The notes beneath the pieces were generated by a model. The model saw only the letters and a program-made list of their open reading frames with translations. It made no database searches and was not told the origin of the DNA. Below, in pieces: positions 1 through 8,930 of a DNA stretch of 34,608 bases (its first letter is position 1; every line of letters begins with the position of its first letter). A program made the position numbers and the translations under genes. Origin of the DNA: Actinomycetota bacterium (GTDB lineage Bacteria > Actinomycetota > Actinomycetes > Nanopelagicales > Nanopelagicaceae); the NCBI GenBank assembly GCA_009702525.1, contig WLHW01000003.1, positions 1-34,608 on the forward strand, read 5' to 3'.

Positions 1-50
1 CGTTCGGCCGAACGTAAATTTCCAGATCCGTAGTCAAGTATTGCGATCAA
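1..50 (-). CDS. hisH: Imidazole glycerol phosphate synthase glutaminase subunit HisH (N-terminal fragment)
   Basis: Only the first 16 codons are in the window; the gene runs off the left edge. Translating the minus strand from a TTG at 50-48 gives MIAILDYGSGNLRSAE, which is the characteristic start of HisH, the class I glutamine amidotransferase that feeds ammonia to HisF in histidine synthesis. The TTG overlaps the hisB stop codon (TTGA), so translation is probably coupled to hisB. No other start codon in this frame fits the family N-terminus. The identity is seen directly from the sequence; the rest of the gene, including the catalytic Cys-His-Glu triad, cannot be checked here. Confidence 0.85.
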   Translation of the reverse strand, partial: MIAILDYGSGNLRSAE

Positions 51-631
51 AGAGAGCCCTTGGTTGAAGGTATCCCTGCGACTCGTCCATCCAATGAGAC
101 TGCATCACGCAGTGCGCGCGCAACTGCTTTGAACTGTGCTTCAAAAACGTGATGCGCATTTCGGCCTTCAAGCACTCTGATATGTAGGGCGATATGTGCT
201 TCGGCAACAATAGATTCCCAGATGTGCTTACCGAGTGTTGTATCAAAAGTTCCAATGAGTTCTACAATCTCTGGTTGACGATGGACGAGATACGGACGTC
301 CAGATAAGTCAACGGCAGCTTGAACCAGAACTTCATCTAGCGGAACCATCGAATCACCAAAGCGACGAATTCCTGCCTTATCCCCTAGCGCTTCGCGTAG
401 TGCTTGGCCAAAGGCAAGTGAAGTGTCCTCAACGCTGTGATGAGAATCGACATCGATATCACCGGTTGTTTTGACGGTAAGGTCGAAACCGGAGTGCTTA
501 CCAAGTTGAGACATCATATGATCGAAAAATGGAACACCCGTGCTGACATCAATCACACCTTGACCATCGAGATTAAGCTCAACTAGAACGTGTGACTCTT
601 TAGTTTTTCTTTCAATGCGTGCGGTTCTCAT
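47..631 (-). CDS. hisB: Imidazoleglycerol-phosphate dehydratase HisB (monofunctional)
   Basis: Dehydrates imidazoleglycerol phosphate to imidazole-acetol phosphate, the sixth step of histidine synthesis. About 194 aa, the usual length of the monofunctional enzyme; there is no phosphatase domain. The manganese-binding signatures are visible: DHMMSQLGKHSG, DSHHSVEDT and HHVFEAQFKA. The ATG at 631 is preferred because the protein then starts MRTARIERKTKE, as in relatives, and a GTGAG stretch sits just upstream. An in-frame GTG at 640 would add three residues. It follows hisC by 3-12 nt and overlaps the hisH start, in the operon order hisD-hisC-hisB-hisH. Confidence 0.95.
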   Translation of the reverse strand: MRTARIERKTKESHVLVELNLDGQGVIDVSTGVPFFDHMMSQLGKHSGFDLTVKTTGDIDVDSHHSVEDTSLAFGQALREALGDKAGIRRFGDSMVPLDEVLVQAAVDLSGRPYLVHRQPEIVELIGTFDTTLGKHIWESIVAEAHIALHIRVLEGRNAHHVFEAQFKAVARALRDAVSLDGRVAGIPSTKGSL

Positions 632-643
632 GGCGCTCACTTT

Positions 644-1729
644 CTATAACAGATCTTTTAATGCATCAATAAAGCGTTGGTTGTCGGCCTCATTGCCGAT
701 TGTTACTCGCAGATACCCCGATAATCCCACATCTCTAATCAGAACACCCTTTTCTAGAAGTTGAGCCCACAGTTGTGGCGCACTGCCGTTAAATCCAGTA
801 AAGAGCAGGAAGTTGGCACTGCTGGGAATAGTGCGTAAACCCAGTTCGTGAAGCGAGTCCGCTAACTGTTCGCGAGCAGTGACGAGAGATGAAACACCTG
901 CAAGCAGTTCGCGACGATAGTCGAGGGCAACTTCTGCAGCTGCCTGTGTCAGTGAACTCAAATGATATGGAAGGCGCACTAGCAGCATCGCATCCACTAC
1001 ATACTCATTGGCAACTAAATAACCTAAGCGGGCACCTGCAAAAGCAAAAGCCTTGCTCATAGTGCGAATTACAATGACATGAGGTCTGTCAGCGAGCAAG
1101 GTTGCTGCCGAGATTTCTTGAGAAAATTCAGCATAGGCTTCATCGACAATTAATAGCCCGCCGCATTCAGCAACTACGTCAGCTAATTGGCTTATGTCAC
1201 CAAGTGAAATTGCATCCCCTGTTGGATTATTAGGCGTCGTGATAAAAGTTAAGGCTGGTTTATGTGCTCGCACTTCCGAAGTAGCAACTTCTAGATTAAA
1301 GGTTAAATCAGAGTTTCTTGCGCCATCTACCCAGGTTGTTCCCGTAACTTTTGCAATGAGTGGGTGCATTGAATATGACGGAGTAAAACCAAGGGTAACA
1401 CCGGCACCAAAAGCTAAAAAGATTGATTGGATAATCTCGTTACTTCCATTGGCTGCCCAAATATTTTTTATTTGCAAGTCCGTCCCAGAGCCCTCATTAA
1501 TATAACGAGCTAATCTCGTACGCAAGACATCCGCGTCGCGATCTGGGTAGCGATTCAAATTCGATGTGACTTTCTGGATTGCATCTGTAATTGCATTCTG
1601 CAAAGCCAATGAAGGTGGGTATGGGTTCTCATTGGTGTTAAGGACCGCTTGCGCTGGCACTTGCGGTGCTCCATATGCACTCAAAGCCTGTAAATCGGCA
1701 CGTAGTGGTAACCACGTTGGCCAACTCAC
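644..1729 (-). CDS. hisC: Histidinol-phosphate aminotransferase HisC
   Basis: PLP enzyme that converts imidazole-acetol phosphate and glutamate to histidinol phosphate and 2-oxoglutarate. 361 aa, normal for class II-type HisC. Visible signatures are NENPYPPS (about residues 33-40), [10 protein letters not shown] (95-104), TPNNPTGD (165-172), DEAYAEF (196-202) and the Schiff-base segment [15 protein letters not shown] with K226 as the PLP lysine. The start is a GTG that overlaps the hisD stop by 4 nt (GTGA), so it is translationally coupled to hisD. It could also act on aromatic amino acids, as some HisC paralogues do, but the operon context makes histidine synthesis the clear call. Confidence 0.95.
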   Translation of the reverse strand: MSWPTWLPLRADLQALSAYGAPQVPAQAVLNTNENPYPPSLALQNAITDAIQKVTSNLNRYPDRDADVLRTRLARYINEGSGTDLQIKNIWAANGSNEIIQSIFLAFGAGVTLGFTPSYSMHPLIAKVTGTTWVDGARNSDLTFNLEVATSEVRAHKPALTFITTPNNPTGDAISLGDISQLADVVAECGGLLIVDEAYAEFSQEISAATLLADRPHVIVIRTMSKAFAFAGARLGYLVANEYVVDAMLLVRLPYHLSSLTQAAAEVALDYRRELLAGVSSLVTAREQLADSLHELGLRTIPSSANFLLFTGFNGSAPQLWAQLLEKGVLIRDVGLSGYLRVTIGNEADNQRFIDALKDLL

Positions 1730-3036
1730 GGCTTCTGCTCCAATCGCACAAGCATGGCTTCACCATGGGCAGGCAAGTCTTCAGAGTTTGCAAGAGTTAC
1801 AACTGTTGGTACTAGTTCAGTAAATGCACTCTGGTTGTATTCGATAAAATGTAAACCTCGCAAGAAACTTTGAACTGATAGACCACTTGAATGACATGCG
1901 CATCCCCCGGTCGGTAAAACGTGGTTTGAGCCCGCCGAATAGTCACCTAATGAAACTGGTGAGAAACGCCCCACAAATACTGCGCCAGCATTTCGTACTT
2001 TTAGTGAATCTGCACGTGAATTTTCAGTCTGAATCTCTAAATGCTCTGCGCCATAGGCATTAACAACATCTAAGCCCTGTTCGATTGAATCAACGAGCAC
2101 TATCGCAGATTGCACTCCACTCAGAGCTTCACGAATACGATCTGCGTGTTTTGTAGCAGATACACGTACCTTTAACTCTGCGGCTACGGCATCTGCCAAC
2201 TCAACACTTGTGGTCACTAAAATTGCAGCTGCAATGACATCGTGCTCGGCTTGGCTGATTAAATCGGCCGCAACATCGGCGGCATGCGCACTGCTGTCAG
2301 CCAAAATCGCAATCTCCGTAGGTCCGGCTTCAGAATCAATTCCAATCACTCCGCGCAAAGCTCGTTTGGCAGCAGCAACATAGATATTTCCAGGACCGGT
2401 CACTAAGTCACATTTTTCGCAGAGACCACTCATGCCGTAGGCAAAGAGCGCGACGGCTTGTGCACCACCGATTGCATACACCTCTGTAATTCCAAGCAAA
2501 GCGCACGTTGCCAAAATCGTAGGGTGTGGAAGTCCGCCAAAATCTTTTTGCGGAGGAGATGCAACTGCAATTGACTGCACCCGTGCAATCTGTGCAGGAA
2601 TTACATTCATCATGACGCTACTTGGATATACGGCGCGGCCGCCTGGTACATATAAACCAACACGATCAACAGGTATCCATTTTTCAGTAACAGTCCCGCC
2701 ATCTACAACCGTTGTAGTTTTATCATGACGGATTTGATCGGTATGTACTTTTCGAACTCTTTCAATTGAAATCTCTAGAGCTCGGCGAACCGCAGGGTCT
2801 AACTCAACCAGCGCTCGATCTAATGCGGCTTGTCCAACTCGAATTGAATCGGGGCGTACGCCATCGAACTCTTGAGCTAAAGCCAGAAGATCCTGCTCGT
2901 TACCATCTTTAACCCGTGCCAAAATCGGTTCGATTAGAAGCATTGCCTCTGCAACATTTAAATTAGCGCGCGGAAGTTCATTGGTGTATTCACTCTTGGA
3001 TAGAGCGCGACCGCGAAGGTCAACGGTGCGAATCAT
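1726..3036 (-). CDS. hisD: Histidinol dehydrogenase HisD
   Basis: Zinc enzyme that oxidises histidinol to histidine in two NAD-dependent steps, the last reactions of the pathway. 436 aa, full length. By family motifs the zinc ligands are Q262, H265, D365 and H424 and the catalytic pair is E331-H332 (GAEHLEI). Also visible are [31 protein letters not shown] and [14 protein letters not shown]. It is the first gene of the his operon. The ATG at 3036 has no clear Shine-Dalgarno sequence; instead a TACAAT hexamer ends 6 nt before it, which points to a leaderless mRNA. It overlaps hisC by 4 nt. Confidence 0.97.
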   Translation of the reverse strand: MIRTVDLRGRALSKSEYTNELPRANLNVAEAMLLIEPILARVKDGNEQDLLALAQEFDGVRPDSIRVGQAALDRALVELDPAVRRALEISIERVRKVHTDQIRHDKTTTVVDGGTVTEKWIPVDRVGLYVPGGRAVYPSSVMMNVIPAQIARVQSIAVASPPQKDFGGLPHPTILATCALLGITEVYAIGGAQAVALFAYGMSGLCEKCDLVTGPGNIYVAAAKRALRGVIGIDSEAGPTEIAILADSSAHAADVAADLISQAEHDVIAAAILVTTSVELADAVAAELKVRVSATKHADRIREALSGVQSAIVLVDSIEQGLDVVNAYGAEHLEIQTENSRADSLKVRNAGAVFVGRFSPVSLGDYSAGSNHVLPTGGCACHSSGLSVQSFLRGLHFIEYNQSAFTELVPTVVTLANSEDLPAHGEAMLVRLEQKP

Positions 3037-3048
3037 TCCCTAATTGTA
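3037..3048 (-). promoter_or_regulatory. Leaderless-type promoter (-10 TACAAT) of the his operon
   Basis: On the minus strand TACAAT (3048-3043) lies 6 nt before the hisD ATG, so transcription would start at or next to the start codon. Leaderless mRNAs with this TANNNT-to-ATG spacing are common in actinobacteria. No good -35 hexamer is visible. No his leader peptide or attenuator is seen in the 48-bp gap to dnaE. Confidence 0.5.
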
Positions 3049-3084
3049 ACTGTAGCTAGAGTGGGCATGCTGGCCAGTTAAGGT

Positions 3085-6000
3085 CTAAACCAAGCAGTTG
3101 GGCCCTAAAATCGATTTTAGATCAGCGCTCAAACTTGGAGATGAGGTAATAAGGGCATCAATCTTCATAAAAGTATCGCTGCCATTATCTTTGATTTGTA
3201 GATGGACCTCACGCTTACCTGGATGAGAGCGCAAAATCTCCTTAATCCGATCGACTATAGGTGGAGTGCATTGAGCAATCGGCAAGGTGATCACAAGCGG
3301 GCCAGTTGGTCCAGCAGAAATATCTGGCATCGACATTTCTAGTGCAGTAAAACGTAATGCATCTTCACGACGATCTACGCGGCCTCTGACCGTGACAATT
3401 CGATCCTCGGTGAGTGACATGGAATATTGGTTATATGTATTTGCAAAGAAGAGGACTTCAAGAGAGCCTTCTAAATCTTCTACCGTTACAACTGCCCAGG
3501 AAGCACCTTGACGTGAAACTTTTCGCGTGACACTTGTGATTAACCCGCCAATTGTGACGATTGTTTCAGTTTGTGCTCCGTCATCCAGTAGTTCGCTTAT
3601 TGTCATATCGGTATTAGCACGAAGGACATGCTCCACACCTAGTAGTGGATGATCTGAAACATACAGACCCAGCATTTCCCGTTCGTAACTCAGCAACATG
3701 GCCTTATCCCATTCGCCTTTTGGTATCTCTAAATCTATGGCTGCAACATGACTAATTGATTCGCCGCCGAAAAGATCAAATTGGCCAATCGCTTCAGCGC
3801 GTTTTGTTTCAATAACAGAATCTATAGCTTCTAAGTAAATTGCCATTAAGCCTTTACGTGTTGCGCCCATCGATCCAAATGCACCTGCCTTAATTAATGA
3901 CTCAATAGTCTTCTTATTGCAGACTTGAGCATCAACTTTGGCTAAGAAATCTCCAAATGAAGTAAAGCGTCCTTTGCTGGCACGCGCAGCTTTAATGGAT
4001 GCCACTACCCCTTCACCCACGTTACGAATTGCAGCTAGTCCGAAACGAATGTCATTACCCCGTGGCGTGTATTCAGCATCAGATTCATTGACATCTGGCT
4101 CTAATACCTTGATACCCATACGTCTGCACTCACTTAAGTACAACGCTGATTTATCTTTGTCATCGCGCACACTTGTAAGAAGTGCTGCCATGTACTCAGT
4201 TGGATAATTGGCCTTTAAGTAACCCGTCCAATATGAAACAACTCCATAACCCGCCGAGTGCGCACGGTTGAAGGCGTAGTCGGAAAAGGGAATCAGAACA
4301 TCCCACAGCCTCTTAATTGCAGCGGTCGAAAATCCATTTGTCTTCATGCCAGCTTCAAAGGGCACATACTCTTTATCGAGAATCTCTTTGTTCTTCTTAC
4401 CCATAGCTTTACGGAGCAAATCTGCACGCCCAAGTGAGAAACCTGCAACCTTTTGGGCGATAGCCATTACTTGCTCTTGGTAGACGATGAGACCATATGT
4501 ATCGCCAAGAATTTCGTTCAGCGGCTCAGATAGCTCAGGGTGAATCGGCTCTACTGGCTTACGATTATTTTTACGATCGGCGTAGTTGTTATGAGCATTT
4601 TCACCCATAGGTCCAGGACGGTACAACGCAATGACAGCTGAGATATCTTGAAAGGAATCAGGCGACATAGAACGAAGCAGTGCGCGCATAGGGCCACCGT
4701 CGAGTTGGAATACACCAAGCGTGTCGCCACGAGATAAAAGCTCATACGTTTTTTTATCATCCAAAGTTAAATCTTCAAGAACTACATCGATGCCTTGGTT
4801 AGCTTTAATGTTCAGTAAAGCATCATCTAAAACTGAAAGGTTTCTTAGTCCTAAGAAATCCATCTTGAGCAGACCAATTGCCTCGCACGCACCCATATCA
4901 AACTGAGTAATAATTGCTCCATCGGCTTCACGTCGATGAATTGGAATCACATCAAGTAAAGGCTCTCGCGACAAAATTACGCCAGCGGCGTGGACTCCCC
5001 ATTGGCGTTTCAAACCCTCTAATCCACGAGCGGTATCAACGACACGTTTTGAATCCGGATCAGATTCATAGAGGGATCTAAACTCCCCTGCTTCTCCATA
5101 TCGATCGTCTTTAGAATCAAATATTCCACCTAAAGAAATGTCCTTGCCCATTACTGAAGGTGGTAAAGCTTTAGTTAATTTCTCACCGATTACATATGGG
5201 TAACCAAGCACGCGTGTTGAATCTTTAATGGCCTGCTTTGATTTAATAGTTCCGTACGTGATTATCTGTGCGACACGGTCTTCACCATATTTAGTGGTGG
5301 CATAGCGAATCATTTCACTTCGCCGACGCTCATCGAAGTCCAAATCAATATCTGGCATAGAAATACGTTCAGGATTTAAAAATCGTTCAAACAAGAGCCC
5401 GTGTTCAAGTGGATCCAGGCCCGTGATTCCCAGTGAGTATGCGACGAGTGATCCCGCTGCAGATCCGCGTCCCGGACCTACGCGGATTCCAACCTCTTTG
5501 GCATGTGCAACTAAGTCGGCGACAACTAAAAAGTAACCGGGAAAGCCCATCGTCTGCATAACCCCGAGCTCATATGCCAAGCGATCTACGTGGGCTTGGG
5601 TAACTCGAGCACCTAGTCGCAGGCCAAGACCACGTTCGGCCTCTTTTTGAAGCCAGGAGTCCTCTGTCTCACCTGCAGGAACGGTGAACTGGGGAAGCAA
5701 GTTCTCGCCTTCGCGCAACGTAACGGTACAGCGTTCTGCAATTAATAATGTGTTGTCACAACTTTCAGGGATTTCTTTGAAGAGCTCACGCATCTGCTGC
5801 GGAGTCTTAACATAAAAACTGTCATTATCGAATTTAAATCGTTTTGGGTCGGCCAAAGTTGAACCAGATTGAACACAAAGGAGCGCTTCATGTGCCCCAG
5901 CGTCACTTTGTAATGTGTAGTGCAAATCATTTGTAGCAAGCAAAGGTAAGCCAAGCTCTTTGGCGAGTTTTAGTAAATCACTTTTGACACGTGACTCAAT

Positions 6001-6582
6001 CTCAATACCATGATCCATAATTTCAAGAAAGTAATTATCTGCTCCAAAAATATCTCGGTAATCACTGGCCGCTTTGATGGCCTCCTTGTATGCGCCCATG
6101 CGAAGACGTGTTTGGATTTCTCCACCAGGACATCCAGTTGTGGCGATTAAGCCAGTTGAATGCTGCGCAAGGAGTTCACGATCCATACGAGGCTTATAGT
6201 AATAACCCTCAAGGGATGCCAAAGAAGATAGTCTAAAAAGATTTCCTAAACCCACATTGTTCTCAGCCAGAATAGTCATGTGCGTATAAGCACCACCACC
6301 AGATACATCATCTTCGCCGCCATCTGCCCACTTCACACGCTTCTTATCAAAACGAGATTCGGGTGCAACGTAGGCTTCAATTCCAATAATAGGTTTAACT
6401 CCTGCTTTTTGAGCAGTCTTATAAAAATCATAAGCACCAAATACATTTCCATGATCTGTCATGGCGATAGCTGGCATGCCTTGACGCGAAACTTCGCTCA
6501 TTAAATCTGAGACCCGGGCTGCACCATCGAGCATCGAATACTCGGTGTGAACGTGAAGGTGAACGAAGTTATCTTTTGACAT
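3085..6582 (-). CDS. dnaE: Replicative DNA polymerase III alpha subunit DnaE1
   Basis: Main chromosomal replicase. 1165 aa, full length. The N-terminal PHP domain keeps its metal-binding pattern (HLHVHTEYS at 8-16, TDHGN 42-46, E69, H101, C151, H191, NDLHY 218-222), so 3'-5' proofreading by PHP, as known for mycobacterial DnaE1, is likely retained. The polymerase carboxylates are D411 and D413 (PDIDLD) and D575 (LLKMDFLG). The clamp-binding motif QFDLFG is at residues 934-939, followed by the OB-fold region. The ATG at 6582 is 19 nt after the rluD stop and has no clear Shine-Dalgarno; TAACCT 9 nt upstream could be a -10 of a private near-leaderless promoter (weak). Gene order after lspA-rluD matches other actinobacteria. 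Confidence 0.98.
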   Translation of the reverse strand: MSKDNFVHLHVHTEYSMLDGAARVSDLMSEVSRQGMPAIAMTDHGNVFGAYDFYKTAQKAGVKPIIGIEAYVAPESRFDKKRVKWADGGEDDVSGGGAYTHMTILAENNVGLGNLFRLSSLASLEGYYYKPRMDRELLAQHSTGLIATTGCPGGEIQTRLRMGAYKEAIKAASDYRDIFGADNYFLEIMDHGIEIESRVKSDLLKLAKELGLPLLATNDLHYTLQSDAGAHEALLCVQSGSTLADPKRFKFDNDSFYVKTPQQMRELFKEIPESCDNTLLIAERCTVTLREGENLLPQFTVPAGETEDSWLQKEAERGLGLRLGARVTQAHVDRLAYELGVMQTMGFPGYFLVVADLVAHAKEVGIRVGPGRGSAAGSLVAYSLGITGLDPLEHGLLFERFLNPERISMPDIDLDFDERRRSEMIRYATTKYGEDRVAQIITYGTIKSKQAIKDSTRVLGYPYVIGEKLTKALPPSVMGKDISLGGIFDSKDDRYGEAGEFRSLYESDPDSKRVVDTARGLEGLKRQWGVHAAGVILSREPLLDVIPIHRREADGAIITQFDMGACEAIGLLKMDFLGLRNLSVLDDALLNIKANQGIDVVLEDLTLDDKKTYELLSRGDTLGVFQLDGGPMRALLRSMSPDSFQDISAVIALYRPGPMGENAHNNYADRKNNRKPVEPIHPELSEPLNEILGDTYGLIVYQEQVMAIAQKVAGFSLGRADLLRKAMGKKNKEILDKEYVPFEAGMKTNGFSTAAIKRLWDVLIPFSDYAFNRAHSAGYGVVSYWTGYLKANYPTEYMAALLTSVRDDKDKSALYLSECRRMGIKVLEPDVNESDAEYTPRGNDIRFGLAAIRNVGEGVVASIKAARASKGRFTSFGDFLAKVDAQVCNKKTIESLIKAGAFGSMGATRKGLMAIYLEAIDSVIETKRAEAIGQFDLFGGESISHVAAIDLEIPKGEWDKAMLLSYEREMLGLYVSDHPLLGVEHVLRANTDMTISELLDDGAQTETIVTIGGLITSVTRKVSRQGASWAVVTVEDLEGSLEVLFFANTYNQYSMSLTEDRIVTVRGRVDRREDALRFTALEMSMPDISAGPTGPLVITLPIAQCTPPIVDRIKEILRSHPGKREVHLQIKDNGSDTFMKIDALITSSPSLSADLKSILGPNCLV

Positions 6583-6601
6583 TGTTGCGCAAGGTTATTA
6601 C

Positions 6602-7543
6602 TTAGGGCAGAACGGCGTCGGAAAGCAACGCCAGTGAGCCTGTGAGATCAGCTGGATAGGGGGCGACAAAGCTAAGTGGCTGGCCAGAGATTGGATGCGT
6701 AAAGCGCAGTTCCTTGGCGTGCAACCACGGACGTGCCATTGCAAGGCTTTTTGCCAGGACTGGATCGGCCCCATAGGTCGTATCCCCCACCAATGGGTGA
6801 TTGAGCGCTGAAAAGTGAACGCGAATTTGATGTGTTCGTCCGGTCTCTAACTCTACTTTTACGAGAGAGACCGCACGGTAAAACTCAATAACTTCATAAT
6901 GAGTAATTGACTCTTTTCCAGTCCCGACAACGGCAAACCGGTGATCCTCTTTTGGATGTCTATCAATAGGGGCATCGATAGTTCCAGTAGTTGGATCCAT
7001 ATGTCCTTGAATCAGCGCGTGATAAATTTTTTCAACACTTCGTGTGCGAAATGCGTCCTTTAAAACTGTGAATGCACGATCGCTTTTGGCTACAATCATT
7101 AATCCACTTGTTCCAACATCTAATCTATGAACAATTCCTTGACGCTCAGCCGCACCACTTGTTGAAATAATAAATCCCGCTGCACTCAAAGCACCTACAA
7201 CTGTAGGTCCGGTCCAACCTGGGCTGGGGTGGGCAGCACAACCAACCGGCTTATTAATTACAACGATGTCTTCATCTTCAAAGACAATCTCAAGACCATC
7301 AATTGGAGTAAGTGGAATAGGAATTGTATTGAGAGGTGCAGGCATCAAGACATCAATGATTTGTCCAGAAGCAACTCGTTCTGATTTAAGCATCGCCTTA
7401 CCGTAAGTTGTGATGTCACCATCTTCTAGGAGTTTGACTACTGCAGTTCGAGATAAACCTAAAACACGGGTAAGTGCGCTATCGATGCGTTCACCTGCCA
7501 CGCCTTCAGGAACCGACAAAGAGCGGAGTTCTCGATTACTCAT
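6602..7543 (-). CDS. rluD: RluA-family 23S rRNA pseudouridine synthase (RluD-like)
   Basis: Isomerises uridine to pseudouridine in large-subunit rRNA. 313 aa with an N-terminal S4 RNA-binding domain (about residues 15-70) followed by the RluA-type catalytic domain. The catalytic aspartate is D142 in GIVHRLDVGTSGL, and the second family motif LETGRTHQIRVHF is present. The ATG overlaps the lspA stop by 4 nt (ATGA), so translation is coupled to lspA; this lspA-rluD pairing is standard in actinobacteria and many Firmicutes. Target uridines cannot be read from the sequence; rluD is used as the family name of the group with an S4 domain. Confidence 0.92.
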   Translation of the reverse strand: MSNRELRSLSVPEGVAGERIDSALTRVLGLSRTAVVKLLEDGDITTYGKAMLKSERVASGQIIDVLMPAPLNTIPIPLTPIDGLEIVFEDEDIVVINKPVGCAAHPSPGWTGPTVVGALSAAGFIISTSGAAERQGIVHRLDVGTSGLMIVAKSDRAFTVLKDAFRTRSVEKIYHALIQGHMDPTTGTIDAPIDRHPKEDHRFAVVGTGKESITHYEVIEFYRAVSLVKVELETGRTHQIRVHFSALNHPLVGDTTYGADPVLAKSLAMARPWLHAKELRFTHPISGQPLSFVAPYPADLTGSLALLSDAVLP

Positions 7544-8025
7544 ATCTGTGAATCCTTTTTCGCAATTGGAGGAATATTCCGAGCGGATAGGACTATCGAA
7601 ATTGCAGAAGCAACAACGATTGCAGAATCAGCAATATTGAATATAGGCCAATGTGGCAGTTGCATCCAATCGATCACACGTCCTCTTAAGAATGCAGGCT
7701 CACGGAAGATGCGATCAGAGAGATTACCTAAAATCCCGCCCATTACTAGGCCTAATACGACTGCCCAGCCCTTAGACGTCAGGCGAGGTGCGAAATAGAT
7801 AATCGCTATTAAGACGCAGATTGAGAAGAGGGAAAAGAGCAATGTGGCGCCAGTTGCAAATGAAAAAGCCGCACCCGAGTTGCGCACAAATGTTAGTTGA
7901 AAAAACTTACCTATAACTTGTACCGAATCTCGGTGTGAAAGCTGACTAACTGCCCACGCCTTAGTTGCTAAATCGAGGATCCAGATAGACCAGGCAACAC
8001 TTAAGAGTGTTCGCCAGCTGCGCAC
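7540..8025 (-). CDS. lspA: Lipoprotein signal peptidase LspA
   Basis: Inner-membrane aspartyl protease that cleaves the signal peptide of prolipoproteins after lipidation. The GTG at 8025 gives 161 aa, the usual length, and starts 2 nt after the dksA-like stop; the longer reading frame upstream lies wholly inside the previous gene and is not used. About four membrane segments are visible. Catalytic aspartates are D104 (GNLSDRI) and D133 (FNIADSA). FVRNSGAAFSF and the DLATK motif near the N-terminus are also typical. Overlaps rluD by 4 nt, giving a dksA-like/lspA/rluD translational chain. Confidence 0.95.
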   Translation of the reverse strand: MRSWRTLLSVAWSIWILDLATKAWAVSQLSHRDSVQVIGKFFQLTFVRNSGAAFSFATGATLLFSLFSICVLIAIIYFAPRLTSKGWAVVLGLVMGGILGNLSDRIFREPAFLRGRVIDWMQLPHWPIFNIADSAIVVASAISIVLSARNIPPIAKKDSQI

Positions 8026-8027
8026 AG

Positions 8028-8834
8028 TTAGCGCCGTTCTTCCTTCTGCTTGCACAGCATGCAGAGAGTTGCACGAGGGAATACTTGGAGTCGGGCTTTT
8101 CCAATTGGATTGCCACACTCTTCGCAGTTTCCATACCGTTTTGAATCAATTCGTTCTAAAGCGCGCTCAGTTTGTAACACCATGTCGCGTGCATTTATCA
8201 CTAACGACATTTCATGTTCGCGTTCAAAAGTCTTAGTCCCTGCATCGGCTTGATCATCGCCAGCGCCCTCACCTGACTCTTGAATGAGTGAGTCCATTTC
8301 AATTTCAACAAGTGCTAGTTCACGACGTAGACGCTCAAGCTCTTTTGAGATGTCGGTGCGAATTACTTTCAGTTCAGCGTTAGTCCATGATGGCTCTGAC
8401 TCACTGACTACTACAGGAGTCGGTGCTCCCTTGATTGGTTTCAGTGGCGCAATCTTTTTTGTACTTTTAGCTGGACGCGGTGGGGGTGGCATAACCAAGC
8501 GGCGCTCTTCGACAACCGGAGCTACTACAGGTGCCGAAATTGTCGAGACTGAAACCGTCTGAGATTTTTCATCGACAGTCAGTGTTGTCTTTGATGGAAA
8601 GGCTTTACCTGACGCTTTTTTAACGGGGATACTTTTGATGGCGGTTTTTTTAGCCGCTACTTTCTTGATAGGCGCTTTCTTGGCAGGCGCCTTCTTAGCT
8701 ACAGCTTTTTTGGCCGCTACTTTCTTGATAGGTGCTTTCTTGGCAGGAGCCTTCTTGGCTACAGCTTTTTTCGCAGGAGCCTTCTTAGCCGGAGCCTTCT
8801 TGGCAGCGACCTTCTTTATTGGCTTCTTGGGCAT
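8028..8834 (-). CDS. DksA/TraR zinc-finger protein with histone-like Lys/Ala/Pro N-terminal tail
   Basis: 268 aa from the ATG at 8834; an ATG at 8861 would add nine residues. The N-terminal 80 or so residues are almost pure K/A/P (units such as KKAPAKKA and KKVAAKK), like the tails of histone H1-like and mycobacterial HU proteins. After a proline-rich linker comes a predicted helical hairpin (about residues 150-220) and a C-terminal C4 zinc finger, C237-x2-C240-x17-C258-x2-C261, of the DksA/TraR/YocK type. The family binds the RNA polymerase secondary channel in E. coli; here the basic tail suggests added DNA or RNA binding (inference). A TraR/DksA gene next to lspA and ileS is also found in Streptomyces. 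The basic tail is coded partly by a 60-bp tandem repeat. Confidence 0.85.
   Translation of the reverse strand: MPKKPIKKVAAKKAPAKKAPAKKAVAKKAPAKKAPIKKVAAKKAVAKKAPAKKAPIKKVAAKKTAIKSIPVKKASGKAFPSKTTLTVDEKSQTVSVSTISAPVVAPVVEERRLVMPPPPRPAKSTKKIAPLKPIKGAPTPVVVSESEPSWTNAELKVIRTDISKELERLRRELALVEIEMDSLIQESGEGAGDDQADAGTKTFEREHEMSLVINARDMVLQTERALERIDSKRYGNCEECGNPIGKARLQVFPRATLCMLCKQKEERR
8651..8770. repeat. 60-bp tandem repeat (two copies) inside the dksA-like gene
   Basis: Positions 8651-8710 and 8711-8770 are a direct repeat with an exact 60-bp period and only four mismatches by eye. It codes for two copies of a 20-residue Lys/Ala block in frame, and shorter AAGAAGGC-type units continue on both sides. 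Unit number is likely to vary between strains by slippage without breaking the frame. Confidence 0.85.
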
Positions 8835-8871
8835 GACGCGAACCTTATGCCGATTGGGCATTAGATACCAA
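8835..8871 (-). promoter_or_regulatory. Candidate leaderless promoter of the dksA-like/lspA/rluD operon
   Basis: Minus strand: -35-like TTGGTA (8871-8866), an 18-bp spacer and a -10-like TAAGGT (8847-8842), with 7 nt to the ATG at 8834. No Shine-Dalgarno precedes that ATG. This supports 8834 rather than 8861 as the start, because the -10 would lie inside the longer reading frame. Inference from spacing and TANNNT consensus only. Confidence 0.4.
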
Positions 8872-8930
8872 CTGCGCCACGACCAATCTTTATCTCCTTA
8901 TGGCCTAGACTGAGTGTACTGACATAAACA

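Noticed and set aside
1194-1505. Plus-strand 103-codon frame opposite hisC
   Set aside because: It lies wholly antisense to an intact hisC, shows no known domain and has no ribosome binding site. The same holds for the other antisense frames over dnaE, ileS, murC, ftsI and rsmH.
8026-8118. Longer lspA start inside the dksA-like gene
   Set aside because: The extension reads the zinc-finger region of the upstream gene in another frame and does not resemble LspA. The GTG at 8025 gives the usual length.
8651-8770. CRISPR-like or iteron repeats
   Set aside because: Units are contiguous, 60 bp, without spacers, and keep the reading frame of a protein tail. This is a coding tandem repeat.
8862-8900. 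Small minus-strand frame after AAGGAG (TTG/GTG start, about 13 codons) as a leader peptide
   Set aside because: It is very short, has weak start codons and no run of regulatory codons. It overlaps the likely promoter of the dksA-like gene.
8635-8913. Plus-strand open frame with repeats like GAFLAGAFLATAF resembling a membrane protein
   Set aside because: It is the antisense reading of the Lys/Ala/Pro repeat of the dksA-like gene. The hydrophobic pattern follows from complementing AAG and GCC codons, and no start signal supports it.
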